A stretch of DNA of 64,000 bases from Anaerosolibacter carboniphilus (GTDB lineage Bacteria > Bacillota > Clostridia > Peptostreptococcales > Thermotaleaceae), in assembly GCF_014205875.1 (NCBI RefSeq), contig NZ_JACHEN010000003.1, forward strand, positions 150,058-214,057, read 5' to 3'. Positions 27,378-35,869 of this stretch are shown one piece after another. The translations under genes were made by a program, and so were the position numbers. Numbering within the stretch: the stretch's first letter is position 1; every line of letters begins with the position of its first letter. The notes under the pieces are model-generated. The model searched no databases. It saw only the letters and a program-made list of their open reading frames with translations, and was not told the DNA's origin.

Positions 27378-27404
27378 TTAAATCTATTGAGAGGAGACGC
27401 ATGT

Positions 27405-28643
27405 ATGAAAAAGCTATGCTTTGGTACTTTGGCAACAATTTTAAAAAATTGCAAAACAAAGAGCATTACACAAAAGTGGTTGTGCGGTACCTTGCTGCTT
27501 TCTGTTGCGTCTACTTATGATGTTCGTAGCGATGATGGAACTACTTCTGACTTAGTAAAGGGCAAGAAAAATCTTTCACGTATTGTAACTGATGCTGCTT
27601 TATCAGCCGACCCTCAGGATGTTTCAGAGTTCTTTAAGCAGAATATCCTTCAAATGTTGGACAGCAACAAAAGGAGCTTAATCGTTCTTGCCTTGAAAGA
27701 CATCATTGCATCAGATAATGCAATTGAACCTGACACAATCATTGAAAAAGTTAACGGTATGACAAAAGAAACCATATCGAGTCGTGATGCATTTGTCTTG
27801 GAAGATTTTCTCGCTGGAATATTTCTTTACACTGTGCAAAATGTTGAAAACAGGAATTGTGAAGATAACGTAAAGGAAGTTACTGATGAGTACATACAGT
27901 CCTTTAATGATGAAAAAGACAAGATAAGTTTCATTTCAACATATAGTAATTTCTCTTATGAAACCGCAAACGAAATTTCAATTAACACTCGCGCTTTAGT
28001 TCTCTTAACTGAAACTGGGGGCAAATGTCAAAAATGCAGTAGAGTTTTAGGCATAAAAAAAGAAGGCAACGATGTTAATTATGCTAAGATCGTCCGCCTT
28101 TCTGAAACTGATGAAGTTGTTCTTTGTGTTGACTGTGAACGGGAAATACAAAATGCCTCTCTGGAAGAAAAAATAGCTCTAATATCTGAAAAGCATGATT
28201 TAGAAACTCTTGTAGTCGCGAGAGAAGCGACATCAAGATATACAATAGAAAAGCAAATTGAACAGGTGCTCCGTGAAGTCGATTTGATGGATGTTACAGA
28301 TGGCACACAACTAAAAATACAGCCTGTGAAAGTTGAGAAAAAAATCGTTGAGAAACGTTTGAAAGAAAGGGTACTTTTTGATGTTCGGCGGTTGTATCAA
28401 GGAGTTAACGATGCACTAGATCGGTTGGCAGGAGAAAACAAGCTAAACGTCGATAAGTTTGCAAAAAACGTCAAACGAATGTACGAAGATGCAAACGAAT
28501 CACAATTATCCCAAAGTGCTATTTATAATCTACTTGTTGAGACATTATTCGAAAAAACCGGACGAAAATATAGAGAAGCTTGTGAGATCATAATCTCCTA
28601 CTTCGTACAAAGGTGTGAGGTGTTCGATGAGATTACCAAATAA
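27405..28643 (+). CDS. ABC-3C-like component with degenerate HNH zinc knuckle and C-terminal domain
   Basis: 412 residues from ATG 27405, 8 nt after GAGGAG. Residues 1-180 are helical without a recognised motif. An HNH-like knuckle follows: GGKCQKC (C208, C211) and LCVDCE (C241, C244). The usual His residues are missing: the position of the HH/IxH motif reads YAKIVRL and the final H is E245. The last 90 residues (LFDVRRLYQGVNDALDRL, EIIISYFVQRCEVF) resemble the C-terminal domain of ABC-three-component system proteins, which binds the other subunits. It overlaps the next gene by 17 nt. The ABC-3C call is from recollection of those families; a profile search would settle it. Confidence 0.7.
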   Translation: MKKLCFGTLATILKNCKTKSITQKWLCGTLLLSVASTYDVRSDDGTTSDLVKGKKNLSRIVTDAALSADPQDVSEFFKQNILQMLDSNKRSLIVLALKDIIASDNAIEPDTIIEKVNGMTKETISSRDAFVLEDFLAGIFLYTVQNVENRNCEDNVKEVTDEYIQSFNDEKDKISFISTYSNFSYETANEISINTRALVLLTETGGKCQKCSRVLGIKKEGNDVNYAKIVRLSETDEVVLCVDCEREIQNASLEEKIALISEKHDLETLVVAREATSRYTIEKQIEQVLREVDLMDVTDGTQLKIQPVKVEKKIVEKRLKERVLFDVRRLYQGVNDALDRLAGENKLNVDKFAKNVKRMYEDANESQLSQSAIYNLLVETLFEKTGRKYREACEIIISYFVQRCEVFDEITK

Positions 28644-28860
28644 AGTAACACCCTATGCAAAAAGCATTATTGCTCTTTTCCCTGACATTCTTGAGGAATT
28701 GGCACAGCAGGATATGTCACCTAAAGAGCTATTCGAAAAAACCAAGTCAAGAAAATATGACATGGCTGATTTTCTAAGTGCATTAGATTGCTTATTTGCA
28801 TTAGGAGAAATTGAATTAATTGAGGAAGGGAGGCTACTTCGCTATGTTGAAAGAGATTAA
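28627..28860 (+). CDS. ABC-3C middle-component-like small protein
   Basis: 77 residues from ATG 28627 (MRLPNKVTPYAKSIIALFP) after GAGGTG. It has the pattern I associate with ABC-three-component middle components of the smallest type: LPNK at the start, SxxxxFPxIL, then DFLSALDCLFALGEIEL, a winged-helix-like end. It overlaps the upstream gene by 17 nt and the ATPase by 17 nt, implying obligatory co-production. It would bridge the ATPase and the C-terminal-domain protein. Confidence 0.7.
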   Translation: MRLPNKVTPYAKSIIALFPDILEELAQQDMSPKELFEKTKSRKYDMADFLSALDCLFALGEIELIEEGRLLRYVERD

Positions 28861-30481
28861 ATGCGATAAGTTTGCTCCAGACCATCATACTATTTATTTC
28901 AACTCAGGCCTGAATACAGTTCTAGGAAGTACAGGTGGAAGCAATGCAATTGGAAAATCTACATTTCTATGGATTATAGATTATGTATTCGGCGGTGAAA
29001 GCTATTGCTCCCTGACTGGAGATATAAAGAAAGAAATAGGCTCTCATACAATTTACTTCAAATTTGAGTTTGATGGTCAACCATACTATTTTTATAGAAG
29101 TACTGATGATCCTAAAAATGTTTATCAAAGTGATAAAGAGCATCATTTTATAGCAAAATTGTCCCTTGAAGATTACCGAAGGTTTTTATTTCAGGAATAT
29201 AAAATTGGCCTTCCAGCTCTTTCGTTTTCAGATATTATAGAGCGTTTTTTCCGTATTTACGGGCGCGAGAACACTCTTGAAAAATATCCATTGTTAGTGA
29301 AGCCTCGTGAACAAGATGAAAAGGCTGTAGATTTTCTACTAAAACTTTTCGGGCATTACAAAATTCTTATATCCATCAAAAGTATGGAAGAAGAACTTGG
29401 AATTAAAGCTTCACAACTAAAAAATCGTCAGCGTCAGAAAGTTGACATTGAAAAGATCGAAAGTAATAAAAAGGCAATTGAATCATTAAAAAAGAGGCTT
29501 CAAAAGCTGATGAAAAACAGTGAGGAAGCTCAATTGGCAATGTTTGGTTTTGATACACAAACATTTGAAAGGATATCCGCAGTTCAAAAAGATTTGAATA
29601 GTTTTATTCGCAAACGCAATCGCCTGCAATCAGAACTCAATGCTATTTTGAGCAATATCCCTGATAGCAAGGCCAATACTGAAAGTGAATTTAATTCCTT
29701 AGCTAATTTCTTTCCAAATGCTAATATAAAAGCATTTGCAGAGATAGAACATTTTCATGTAAGAATTAGAGAAATTTTAGGTGAAGAAATGGATCAGGAA
29801 ATAAACCGACTGCAACCACTGATCCGAGAGTACGATAAGGAAATAAATCGTCTAAATAGGAAAATTGAAGAGTCTGGCATAGCAAAGGAAATGTCTGAGA
29901 GAGTGCTTTCCCAGTGCGTCAATGTATCTAAGAGCATTGATAGACTTGAAGAAGAGACATCAGAGTTGGTTCATCAAAAAGAATTACAGGATGCTCGAGC
30001 AGAAGCAGAACAAAAATTAGAAAAGCTACTGTTGCAACAATCCGAAAAAATAGGTGAGATTCAAGACGATATTAATTCTAGGATGGAATTAATTAATAGG
30101 GTAGTAACTGAAAAGCAAGAAACTGCTCCCCTTCTATATGTCTCTCCTCAAAAAGATATTATTTTTGAGACTCCTGGCAACACAAGTGAAGGAACTGCCT
30201 TCAAAAGTCTAGTTGTTTATGATCTGAGTATTCTTGAATTACGTCCAGTTCCTGCTATCATCCACGACTCAAACATTCTCAAACGTATTGAGGATGTTCA
30301 CTTGGAACATATATTGGAACGTTATCAGTCTACCAAAAGCCAAGTTTTTATTGCTTTTGATAAAGCTGATTCTACAACCGAGAATGCACATAGAATTTTA
30401 GAAGAAACTGCAATATTACGTTTATCTGACGGAAATGAACTTTTTGGTCGTTCATGGAGTAAGTACAAATCGAACGATTAA
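28844..30481 (+). CDS. SMC/Rad50-like ABC ATPase (DUF2326 type) of an ABC-3C-like system
   Basis: 545 residues from ATG 28844 after GGGAGG. Walker A is GSTGGSNAIGKST at residues 28-40. A long coiled coil spans about 170-430 (SIKSMEEELGIKASQLKN, EINRLNRKIEESG). The C-terminal half-domain has a signature-like NTSEGTAFKSL, a Walker B-like region PVPAIIHDS and a switch region QVFIAFDKAD. This is the DUF2326 style of ATPase head with an HDS motif. Such ATPases sense DNA or nucleoprotein states in conflict systems. It lies 20 nt before Mod. Confidence 0.8.
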   Translation: MLKEIKCDKFAPDHHTIYFNSGLNTVLGSTGGSNAIGKSTFLWIIDYVFGGESYCSLTGDIKKEIGSHTIYFKFEFDGQPYYFYRSTDDPKNVYQSDKEHHFIAKLSLEDYRRFLFQEYKIGLPALSFSDIIERFFRIYGRENTLEKYPLLVKPREQDEKAVDFLLKLFGHYKILISIKSMEEELGIKASQLKNRQRQKVDIEKIESNKKAIESLKKRLQKLMKNSEEAQLAMFGFDTQTFERISAVQKDLNSFIRKRNRLQSELNAILSNIPDSKANTESEFNSLANFFPNANIKAFAEIEHFHVRIREILGEEMDQEINRLQPLIREYDKEINRLNRKIEESGIAKEMSERVLSQCVNVSKSIDRLEEETSELVHQKELQDARAEAEQKLEKLLLQQSEKIGEIQDDINSRMELINRVVTEKQETAPLLYVSPQKDIIFETPGNTSEGTAFKSLVVYDLSILELRPVPAIIHDSNILKRIEDVHLEHILERYQSTKSQVFIAFDKADSTTENAHRILEETAILRLSDGNELFGRSWSKYKSND

Positions 30482-30501
30482 ATATAGGAGGATTTTAAAA
30501 A

Positions 30502-32955
30502 ATGGCTGCAATTGATGATTTATTGCGTCAAATTCCGGACACTTCCTTGCGTAACCGCTTGGAACAGGAATTTACACGTATTTCGAAAAATAAGAAATTT
30601 GGACTTGTATTTGAGGACCACATCCCAGAATGTACTCCTCTTTACGACGTTCCTATCAAACGCGGTTCGACAGTTGCGTTAAAAACTGGTCACATTAATG
30701 ATGTATACACAGTAATAAAATTAGAGGGTAATTCTGCAATTTGCCGTAACAAAACAACAGGAGATATATTGAACTCCCCGCTTATGGAGTTAGTTTCCGT
30801 TGCTCAGTTTGGAGAACCTATATTTCCTACTCTTCAGCCAATTGATTCTGTAGAAAATGCTCCTGATAATGATTCATGGCATTCAATCATTGAAGCAGAT
30901 AATTACCATGCTCTTCAGTTACTGGAATATCTCTATCCTAAAAAGGTCGATTGTATTTATATTGATCCACCATACAACACAGGTGCACGGGATTGGAAAT
31001 ACAATAATGATTACGTAGATTCTAGTGATAACTGGCGCCATAGCAAATGGCTTTCAATGATGCAAAAAAGATTAAAAATTGCTAGAAGAATATTAGACCC
31101 TGATACAGGTATATTGATTGTTACTATCGATGAACACGAAGTTCATCATCTTCGCACTTTACTTGAGGAGCTTTTCCCTGAAGCTCATATTCAAATGGTA
31201 ACCGACGTAATTAATTATAAGGGCGTATCACAAGGACATTTTGCTCGAGTTGAAGAGTATATCATTTATGTTTTTATGCCACTGGCGAATATTTCAAGTT
31301 GGTTCGATAGAATGCTTGGAGAAAACGATGCTTTTTCAAAAAAGGTAACATGGGCATCTTTGCTTAGACGAGGCAGCGATTCATATAGGCAAGATTCACC
31401 TAATTTATACTATCCAATATTAATTGATGAAGAAAATAACCGGGTTGTCAAGGCTGGGGATGTTTTACCATTAGGAAAACATCCTGATTACGATGCTACT
31501 ATAGATGGATATAAAGCCGCATGGCCCGTTCGAACTGATTTATCGGAAGGCCGATGGTCAATGAGCAATGACACTTTAAATAAGATGATAGAGCTTGGAT
31601 ATGTTTCTGTTGGAAAATTCGATGCTAAGCGAAAAACATGGCCTATTAAATATCTGTTTAAAAAACAACGCGAACAGATCGAACGTGGAGAGATAATCAT
31701 AACTGGACGCAACAATGTTACTGGAGCCGTTGAGGTGGAATATGCTGGTGTGACAAATCAACTCGTTCGGACCGTTTGGTACCGAAATTCTCACAATGCT
31801 GGAACATATGGAACTGACATGATTACAAGTATACTCAATAAACCTAATACATTTTCTTTCCCTAAATCACTTTATGCGGTCCATGATGCACTTGGTGTGG
31901 TAATTAAAGATAACCCAAATGCTCTCATTGTTGATTTCTTTGCCGGAAGTGGTACGACTCTCCACGCTGTCAATCTTTTGAATTCTGAAGACAGCGGTCA
32001 CAGGCGATGCATACTAGTCACCAACAATGAAGTTTCAGTTGATGAGGTACGCAATTTACAAAGGAGCGGCTACCAGCCAGGTGATCCTGATTGGGAAAAA
32101 CAAGGAATTTGCCGAGCAGTAACTTGGCCGAGAACAAAATATAGCATCCTTGGCAAGCGTGACGATGGTACGATTTTGACAGGTGATTACATTACAACCC
32201 TGACTGAAACAAAGGAAGTTGAACGTTCATTCTATCAACTTAGCTTTGCGGAAGATTTTGAAGTTTTAACGAAAACTACCAAGAAACAGCTTGTTTCTTT
32301 GCTTCGCAGCAAAGAAGGAAAAACACAACTACCACAGACATTGGTAAAATCGGATAGTAAATTCATTGTTTCTGATAAACATACAGCATCGATCCTTTTT
32401 GATGCAAATGCTGTTGATGAATGGTTGGATGCTCTGGAAGGCCAAGACCACATCGTAGACTTTTACATTATTGAAAAAGAAGCGGCAGTATTCAAGAACA
32501 TTAAATCGAAGGTTTCAGACTTACTCGGCCTCATAAATGTAACATCACAAATTAAGCGTCCAATGAACGAAGGCTTTCCTGCCAATGCAGAATACTTCAA
32601 ACTAGATTTCCTAGATAAAAATAGTGTTTCATTAGGACAACAGTTTAGCGAAATATTGCCGTTATTATGGCTTAAGTCTGGTGCAATTGGAAAAAGACCT
32701 GAAATAAATAATAATGAAGTGCCAGATATGCTAATTTTACCTCAAAACGGTTTTGCTATCCTGGTTGATGAAACAAAATTTGCTGAGTTCTCAGAAAAGC
32801 TCTCTGAAGAGAATAACATCCAAGTGGTGTACTTCGTTACTAACTCCGAGGAAGCTTTCCGTGAAATGACAGCTGGAGTAAAAATAAATAACACACACCA
32901 ACTTTATCGTGATTATATCGATAACTTTGTGTTAGGAAGCAGGAGGGATTCATAA
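30502..32955 (+). CDS. mod: Type III restriction-modification methyltransferase (Mod)
   Basis: 817 residues, start after AGGAGG. It is a class beta N6-adenine methyltransferase: motif IV DPPYNTGARDW at 155-165 precedes motif I DFFAGSGTT near 478-485. Between them the region 200-440 is the target recognition domain. The last 300 residues are a further C-terminal domain, longer than the common 600-700-residue Mod. An N-terminal 120-residue extension (MAAIDDLLRQIPD) is typical of this subfamily. Mod gives specificity and complexes with Res; the stop directly abuts the Res ATG. Confidence 0.9.
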   Translation: MAAIDDLLRQIPDTSLRNRLEQEFTRISKNKKFGLVFEDHIPECTPLYDVPIKRGSTVALKTGHINDVYTVIKLEGNSAICRNKTTGDILNSPLMELVSVAQFGEPIFPTLQPIDSVENAPDNDSWHSIIEADNYHALQLLEYLYPKKVDCIYIDPPYNTGARDWKYNNDYVDSSDNWRHSKWLSMMQKRLKIARRILDPDTGILIVTIDEHEVHHLRTLLEELFPEAHIQMVTDVINYKGVSQGHFARVEEYIIYVFMPLANISSWFDRMLGENDAFSKKVTWASLLRRGSDSYRQDSPNLYYPILIDEENNRVVKAGDVLPLGKHPDYDATIDGYKAAWPVRTDLSEGRWSMSNDTLNKMIELGYVSVGKFDAKRKTWPIKYLFKKQREQIERGEIIITGRNNVTGAVEVEYAGVTNQLVRTVWYRNSHNAGTYGTDMITSILNKPNTFSFPKSLYAVHDALGVVIKDNPNALIVDFFAGSGTTLHAVNLLNSEDSGHRRCILVTNNEVSVDEVRNLQRSGYQPGDPDWEKQGICRAVTWPRTKYSILGKRDDGTILTGDYITTLTETKEVERSFYQLSFAEDFEVLTKTTKKQLVSLLRSKEGKTQLPQTLVKSDSKFIVSDKHTASILFDANAVDEWLDALEGQDHIVDFYIIEKEAAVFKNIKSKVSDLLGLINVTSQIKRPMNEGFPANAEYFKLDFLDKNSVSLGQQFSEILPLLWLKSGAIGKRPEINNNEVPDMLILPQNGFAILVDETKFAEFSEKLSEENNIQVVYFVTNSEEAFREMTAGVKINNTHQLYRDYIDNFVLGSRRDS

Positions 32956-35463
32956 ATGAGAGATATATTATTTCCTTTTCAGGAAACGGCCCTTACAGAG
33001 CTACACGACAAAATCAATAAAGCACACTTAATGTGGAGTGAACGTGACCCACAGATTATATCCTTTTCCGCTCCCACAGGTTCAGGAAAAACCATTATTA
33101 TGACAACACTCTTTGAAGATTTATTATATGGTAGTGCCGACAGCATTGGAGATCCAGATTCCGTTTTTATTTGGCTCTCAGATTCACCAGAACTCAATGA
33201 ACAAACTAGACTGAAGATCGAAAGTAAGTCGGACAAAATCCGTGTTCGGGATCTGGTAACTATAGATTCAACCTTTAATGCTGAATATTTTGAAGGTGGC
33301 AGCATTTACTTTTTAAATACTCAGAAACTTGGTTCTGATAAACTGCTTACAGGAACTTCAGATATACGACAATATTCAATATGGGAAACACTTACTAATA
33401 CTGCGAAGCGTAGTCCTAAAAAGTTTTATGTAGTTATTGATGAGGCTCATAGAGGCACCTATACATCTGTTCAAGCTGAAAACAAAGCACAATCTATAAT
33501 GCAAAAATTTATTAAAGGAAGTAAAGAAGACGGACTTTGCATTATGCCTTTAGTAATCGGTGTAACAGCGACACCCCAGAGATTTGATAATTTAATAGCT
33601 GGTACAACCTCAACCGTCCAGAAAGTCATCGTCCCTCCTGAGCAGGTACGTGAATCCGGGCTCTTGAAAGATAGAATTATTATACACTATCCTGATATTC
33701 AATTAAGTGCCGATATGACAATGTTTAAAGGGGCGGTAGATAATTGGAGAAAGAAATGTGCTCATTGGAAAACTTACTGTGAGAACGAAGACGAGAAAAT
33801 GGTAAACCCTATTCTTGTTATCCAGGTTGAGGATGGCAACGATCGTGAAGCAACTCATACAGACTTAGGAACTTGTATTGATTTATTAGAAGAGTCGATA
33901 GGACAAAAATTACAACCCGGCGAGGTTGTTCACACATTCAATGACCGCGGCACACTTAAAGTACGCGACATTGAAATACAACAAATAGAAGCATCAAGAA
34001 TAAATGACGAAGAAAATGTAATGGTTGTATTCTTTAAAATGAATCTCTCTACTGGATGGGATTGTCCACGTGCCGAAACAATGATGTCATTCCGGAGTGC
34101 ACAGGATTATACTTACATTGCTCAATTATTAGGGAGAGTTATTCGTACCCCTTTAGCTAGAAGGATATCTTCTGATGCTGAACTTAACAGCGTCAGTTTA
34201 TTCCTTCCATACTTTGATGAAGAAACAGTTAAAAGTGTTGTCAATGCTTTACGTGATAGTGAAGCTATTATGCCAACTGAAACTGGGACCAACAAAGAGC
34301 TAGTAACATTAGGGAGAAACTTGACTTATACAGATGTATTTGATGCGATGGATAATCTTATCACATACAGGATAGATTCAGCTCGTAAACAGGCACCTTT
34401 AAAATTATTAATACAGATTTCTCGTGCTCTAACCATGGATGGTATCGATTTAGAAGCTCAGAAGACTGTAAAAAACGCAGTGTTATTAAAAATGATTGAT
34501 GAAATCACAAATCTCAAAGAAAGTGGTGTTTTTGAAAACATAGTAGCTACAATCACTGGCTTTTCGCTTGGAACGCTGACATTTGACTATGGTGACAATG
34601 CCTATTCTTTTGATGAGTCCTCACAGACTATGACAGTGTCAGATTTTGATATTTCTCGTCATTTTGAACAGTCTGGAAAAATTTTAGGAGAAGGGTTACA
34701 CAAAGAATACTGGATTAGGAATAGTACTAGAGATCATATTGATGTAAAAGTTGAAATTATAGTTCTTACTAACGATACAGATGCAATGGAAAGAATTAAT
34801 GATTTCGCAGAGAAAGAGTTTATTAGATTGTATGAAAACAACAAACGTTCCATTGCAAAATTAAATGAGGCTCGTAAAACAAGCTACGAAAGATTAATCA
34901 ACGCTTCAGTACAACCTATTTCTGTTCCATGGATAATGCCAGATTCAATCGATTTTTATCTGCCAGAAGATAGTGTAAAGTTTGAACAACACCTCTACTG
35001 TAATGAAGATGGTACATTCCAAACAACACTAAATAGTTGGGAAAGTGGATTGCTTGATGAAGAGCTTAAAAATGGAGTTATCTGCTGGTTGCGTAATCTT
35101 GATCGTAAAAAGTGGTCCCTTGAAATTCCATATGAAGTTAACGGTGTCACCACTTCCATGTTCCCAGATTTGGTAGTAGTAAGAGTTGATACAGACGGTT
35201 ACATTTTCGATATTCTTGAACCACATGATCCTAGTCGTAAAGACAATTACCCTAAAGCAGTTGGTTTAGCAAAGTTTGCAGAAAAACACTGGGATAAATT
35301 TGGTAGGATTCAGCTCATTAGGCTAAAAAAAGGTGTTGATGGTCGCGAGCATTTCTATCGACTTGATATGGAAAAAACAACCATCAGAAACAAGGTTAGG
35401 GGTATTACCTCAAATGAAGAGCTTGATAGAATTTTCGATGAGGATGCTGTGAGAGAGGATTAA
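32956..35463 (+). CDS. res: Type III restriction endonuclease (Res)
   Basis: 835 residues with zero intergenic gap after Mod. SF2 helicase motifs: SAPTGSGKT (37-45), VVIDEAHRG (DEAH at about 162), GVTATPQRF, and motif VI-like YIAQLLGRVIRTP. The C-terminal nuclease has MFPDLVVV near 735 and, where ExK is expected, ILEPHDPS (E755-P-H). It cleaves DNA after ATP-dependent communication between two head-to-head sites. The EPH version recurs in my memory of related Res proteins, so it may be active; only assay would tell. It is the last gene of the operon. Confidence 0.9.
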   Translation: MRDILFPFQETALTELHDKINKAHLMWSERDPQIISFSAPTGSGKTIIMTTLFEDLLYGSADSIGDPDSVFIWLSDSPELNEQTRLKIESKSDKIRVRDLVTIDSTFNAEYFEGGSIYFLNTQKLGSDKLLTGTSDIRQYSIWETLTNTAKRSPKKFYVVIDEAHRGTYTSVQAENKAQSIMQKFIKGSKEDGLCIMPLVIGVTATPQRFDNLIAGTTSTVQKVIVPPEQVRESGLLKDRIIIHYPDIQLSADMTMFKGAVDNWRKKCAHWKTYCENEDEKMVNPILVIQVEDGNDREATHTDLGTCIDLLEESIGQKLQPGEVVHTFNDRGTLKVRDIEIQQIEASRINDEENVMVVFFKMNLSTGWDCPRAETMMSFRSAQDYTYIAQLLGRVIRTPLARRISSDAELNSVSLFLPYFDEETVKSVVNALRDSEAIMPTETGTNKELVTLGRNLTYTDVFDAMDNLITYRIDSARKQAPLKLLIQISRALTMDGIDLEAQKTVKNAVLLKMIDEITNLKESGVFENIVATITGFSLGTLTFDYGDNAYSFDESSQTMTVSDFDISRHFEQSGKILGEGLHKEYWIRNSTRDHIDVKVEIIVLTNDTDAMERINDFAEKEFIRLYENNKRSIAKLNEARKTSYERLINASVQPISVPWIMPDSIDFYLPEDSVKFEQHLYCNEDGTFQTTLNSWESGLLDEELKNGVICWLRNLDRKKWSLEIPYEVNGVTTSMFPDLVVVRVDTDGYIFDILEPHDPSRKDNYPKAVGLAKFAEKHWDKFGRIQLIRLKKGVDGREHFYRLDMEKTTIRNKVRGITSNEELDRIFDEDAVRED

Positions 35464-35529
35464 TCTCTTCATATATCATGTCAGCCTCACATCATTGATT
35501 TCATAGTAGCTGATAAGTCCCCACGAAAA

Positions 35530-35607
35530 AAAATAAGGGTTTCCTGGTATTAGCATCATGGTAAAAACAATGGCACTAAAGATGCAATGTCAGGAACCCT
35601 TTATTTT
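35530..35607. repeat. Imperfect inverted repeat after Res
   Basis: AAATAAGGGTTTCCTG (35531-35546) pairs with CAGGAACCCTTTATTTT (35591-35607) around a 44-nt centre that itself holds GCATC/GATGC. It may be the operon terminator or a short mobile-element relic. The 406-nt interval 35464-35869 holds no gene; two TCAACTCACCAC copies near 35687 and 35713 are also present. Confidence 0.5.
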
Positions 35608-35790
35608 ATTATTATCATTCTTAGGAAAGTTACTTCGAATTCTTTTCACCAACGACACCTATGCTGATTTCGTTAGTCATCTTATCAACTCACCACGTCT
35701 TTGCCAGCAATCGTGTCAACTCACCACATCAATATCCATATCATCTTCTTGATCATCTAACCCGCCTATCTTGGACAAGTTCCCACAAAG

Positions 35791-35842
35791 AAAAATCCCG
35801 TGATTATCCTTCCGGCTTGGAGCCAGATCTCAAATCACGGAA
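35791..35842 (-). terminator. Terminator of the rlmD-like gene
   Basis: CCGTGATT (35798-35805) and AATCACGG (35833-35840) form a stem with an inner GGCT/AGCC stem. On the minus strand it is followed by GGGATTTTTCT. It lies 28 nt after the stop of the rRNA methyltransferase gene. Confidence 0.65.
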
Positions 35843-35869
35843 ACCCTTTATTTATAAAGTTTTTTATCC

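Noticed and set aside
35464..35869. Possible transposase remnant or att site
   Set aside because: No frame shows transposase motifs, and no duplicated att core could be paired within the window.
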